A DNA stretch of 64,000 nucleotides, from the NCBI RefSeq assembly GCF_021538895.1, contig NZ_JADDRL010000026.1, forward strand, positions 1-64,000. Direction: 5' to 3'. The notes under the pieces were generated by a model, which did no database searches, had not been told where the DNA came from, and worked only from the letters and a program-made list of their open reading frames with translations. The position numbers and the translations under genes are program-made. Numbering within the stretch: position 1 is the stretch's first letter; each line of letters begins with the position of its first letter. Below, piece by piece: positions 63,511-64,000 of the stretch. This DNA is from Streptomyces olivochromogenes. GTDB taxonomy: Bacteria > Actinomycetota > Actinomycetes > Streptomycetales > Streptomycetaceae.

Positions 63511-64000
63511 TCACACGGCCGTCGGCCGGAGCCGGTCCGCCTCCTCCGGCCTCGGGCTGTCCTTCTTACCCTGGACCAGGGCGCTGCCCGTGCGCCACTT
63601 CGCCCAGGCGACGTTCCAGTCGCCGAAGCCGTTGCCGAACGGCTCCATCACGTGGCCGTTGGAGTTGATGACCTGGACCAGGTCGCCCGGGTGGAAGGTG
63701 TTGAAGAACCATTCGGCGTTGGTGTTGTTCATGCCGGTGCAGCCGTGGCTGACGTTCTCGTAGCCCTGTGAGCCGACGGACCAGGGCGCGGCGTGCACGT
63801 ACTCGCCGGACCAGGTGACCCGGGTCGCGTAGTAGACCGGCAGATCGTACGAGTCGGGGTCGCCCTCGGAGATGCCGACCGTGGTGCCGCGCATGCGTAC
63901 GAAGTACTGCTTCTCCAGTACGACCTTGACACCGTTGCGGGTCTCGTAGCCGGCCTTGCCGGTGGTGATGGGGATCTGGTTGATCTCCTGGCCGTTCTTG
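63511..64000 (-). CDS. L,D-transpeptidase (YkuD), C-terminal part; N-terminus off the right edge
   Basis: 162 codons are visible and open at the window end. The catalytic YkuD motif is SHGCTGMNN, with the upstream His in YVHAAPWS. The visible start reads KNGQEINQIPITTGKAGYET, typical of LdtMt2-like enzymes, which have Ig-like domains and a lipobox further upstream. It would form 3-3 mDAP crosslinks in the wall. The C-terminal tail after WAKW is short and hydrophilic. Confidence 0.9.
   Translation of the reverse strand, partial: KNGQEINQIPITTGKAGYETRNGVKVVLEKQYFVRMRGTTVGISEGDPDSYDLPVYYATRVTWSGEYVHAAPWSVGSQGYENVSHGCTGMNNTNAEWFFNTFHPGDLVQVINSNGHVMEPFGNGFGDWNVAWAKWRTGSALVQGKKDSPRPEEADRLRPTAV

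Overview
This is a high-GC actinobacterial chromosome segment, almost certainly from a Streptomyces. The signs are the extreme third-position GC, frequent GTG and TTG starts, several leaderless genes, and a gene order matching the S. coelicolor region from mraW/ftsL to the cytochrome bcc operon (from memory, about SCO2091 to SCO2153; not searched). The same order of core families is recalled for the M. tuberculosis region Rv2165c to Rv2196 (rsmH, metF-like, Rv2175c, pknL, class II DAHP synthase, plsC, ArsA-like ATPase, SRPBCC, fadD15, pimB, NlpC/P60, trpD, ctaE-qcrCAB), so most of the window is an old actinobacterial core block with Streptomyces-specific insertions.

Layout. 1-9.9 kb: edge of the dcw cluster (ftsL, rsmH), a beta-carbonic anhydrase, a MoxR/DUF58/transglutaminase operon, and DUF3040, methyltransferase and HEPN genes. 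10-13.6 kb: a self-contained operon of a degenerate ABC-type ATPase, a YhgE/Pip membrane protein and a TetR regulator, with a near-perfect operator in front. 14-22.8 kb: a CrtI-like oxidoreductase, a membrane protein with a Tyr/Gln-rich prion-like tail, metF, thiE, an Rv2175c-type DNA-binding protein, a ferredoxin-reductase-like flavoprotein, and thiOSG behind a TPP riboswitch. 22.8-28 kb: a PASTA kinase, endonuclease IV, a His-rich DUF4396 protein behind a CsoR-like operator, a sulfite-oxidase-like molybdoenzyme, and bacterioferritin with its ferredoxin (bfd carries an iron box). 28-39 kb: class II DAHP synthase, a trp leader peptide with attenuator and fused trpE(G), pfkA, the MacRS two-component system, plsC, an esterase, an EEP-family hydrolase and glucokinase glkA. 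39-49 kb: an ArsA-like ATPase, SRPBCC, metallophosphoesterase, fadD, a secreted cholesterol-oxidase-like GMC enzyme, a PimB-like glycosyltransferase and a GT87 membrane transferase. 49-57 kb: a metalloprotease-like lipoprotein, two tandem NlpC/P60 hydrolases, an NYN protein, rhomboid, a RAM-domain protein, and a class V aminotransferase under a SAM-IV riboswitch. 57-64 kb: trpD, qcrB-qcrA-qcrC-ctaE, an atypical receiver protein with a MITE inserted exactly at its stop codon, and the end of an L,D-transpeptidase.

Themes. Aromatic supply (aroH, trpEG, trpD), respiration (bcc complex and oxidase subunit III), cell-wall and envelope work (ftsL, rsmH, NlpC/P60, Ldt, PimB, GT87) and metal/sulfur homeostasis (bfr/bfd, DUF4396, SAM-IV, thiamine) dominate. 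Cis-regulation is rich: two riboswitches, one attenuator, several palindromic operators and strong hairpins between convergent genes. I see no tRNA, rRNA, CRISPR array, prophage or secondary-metabolite cluster.
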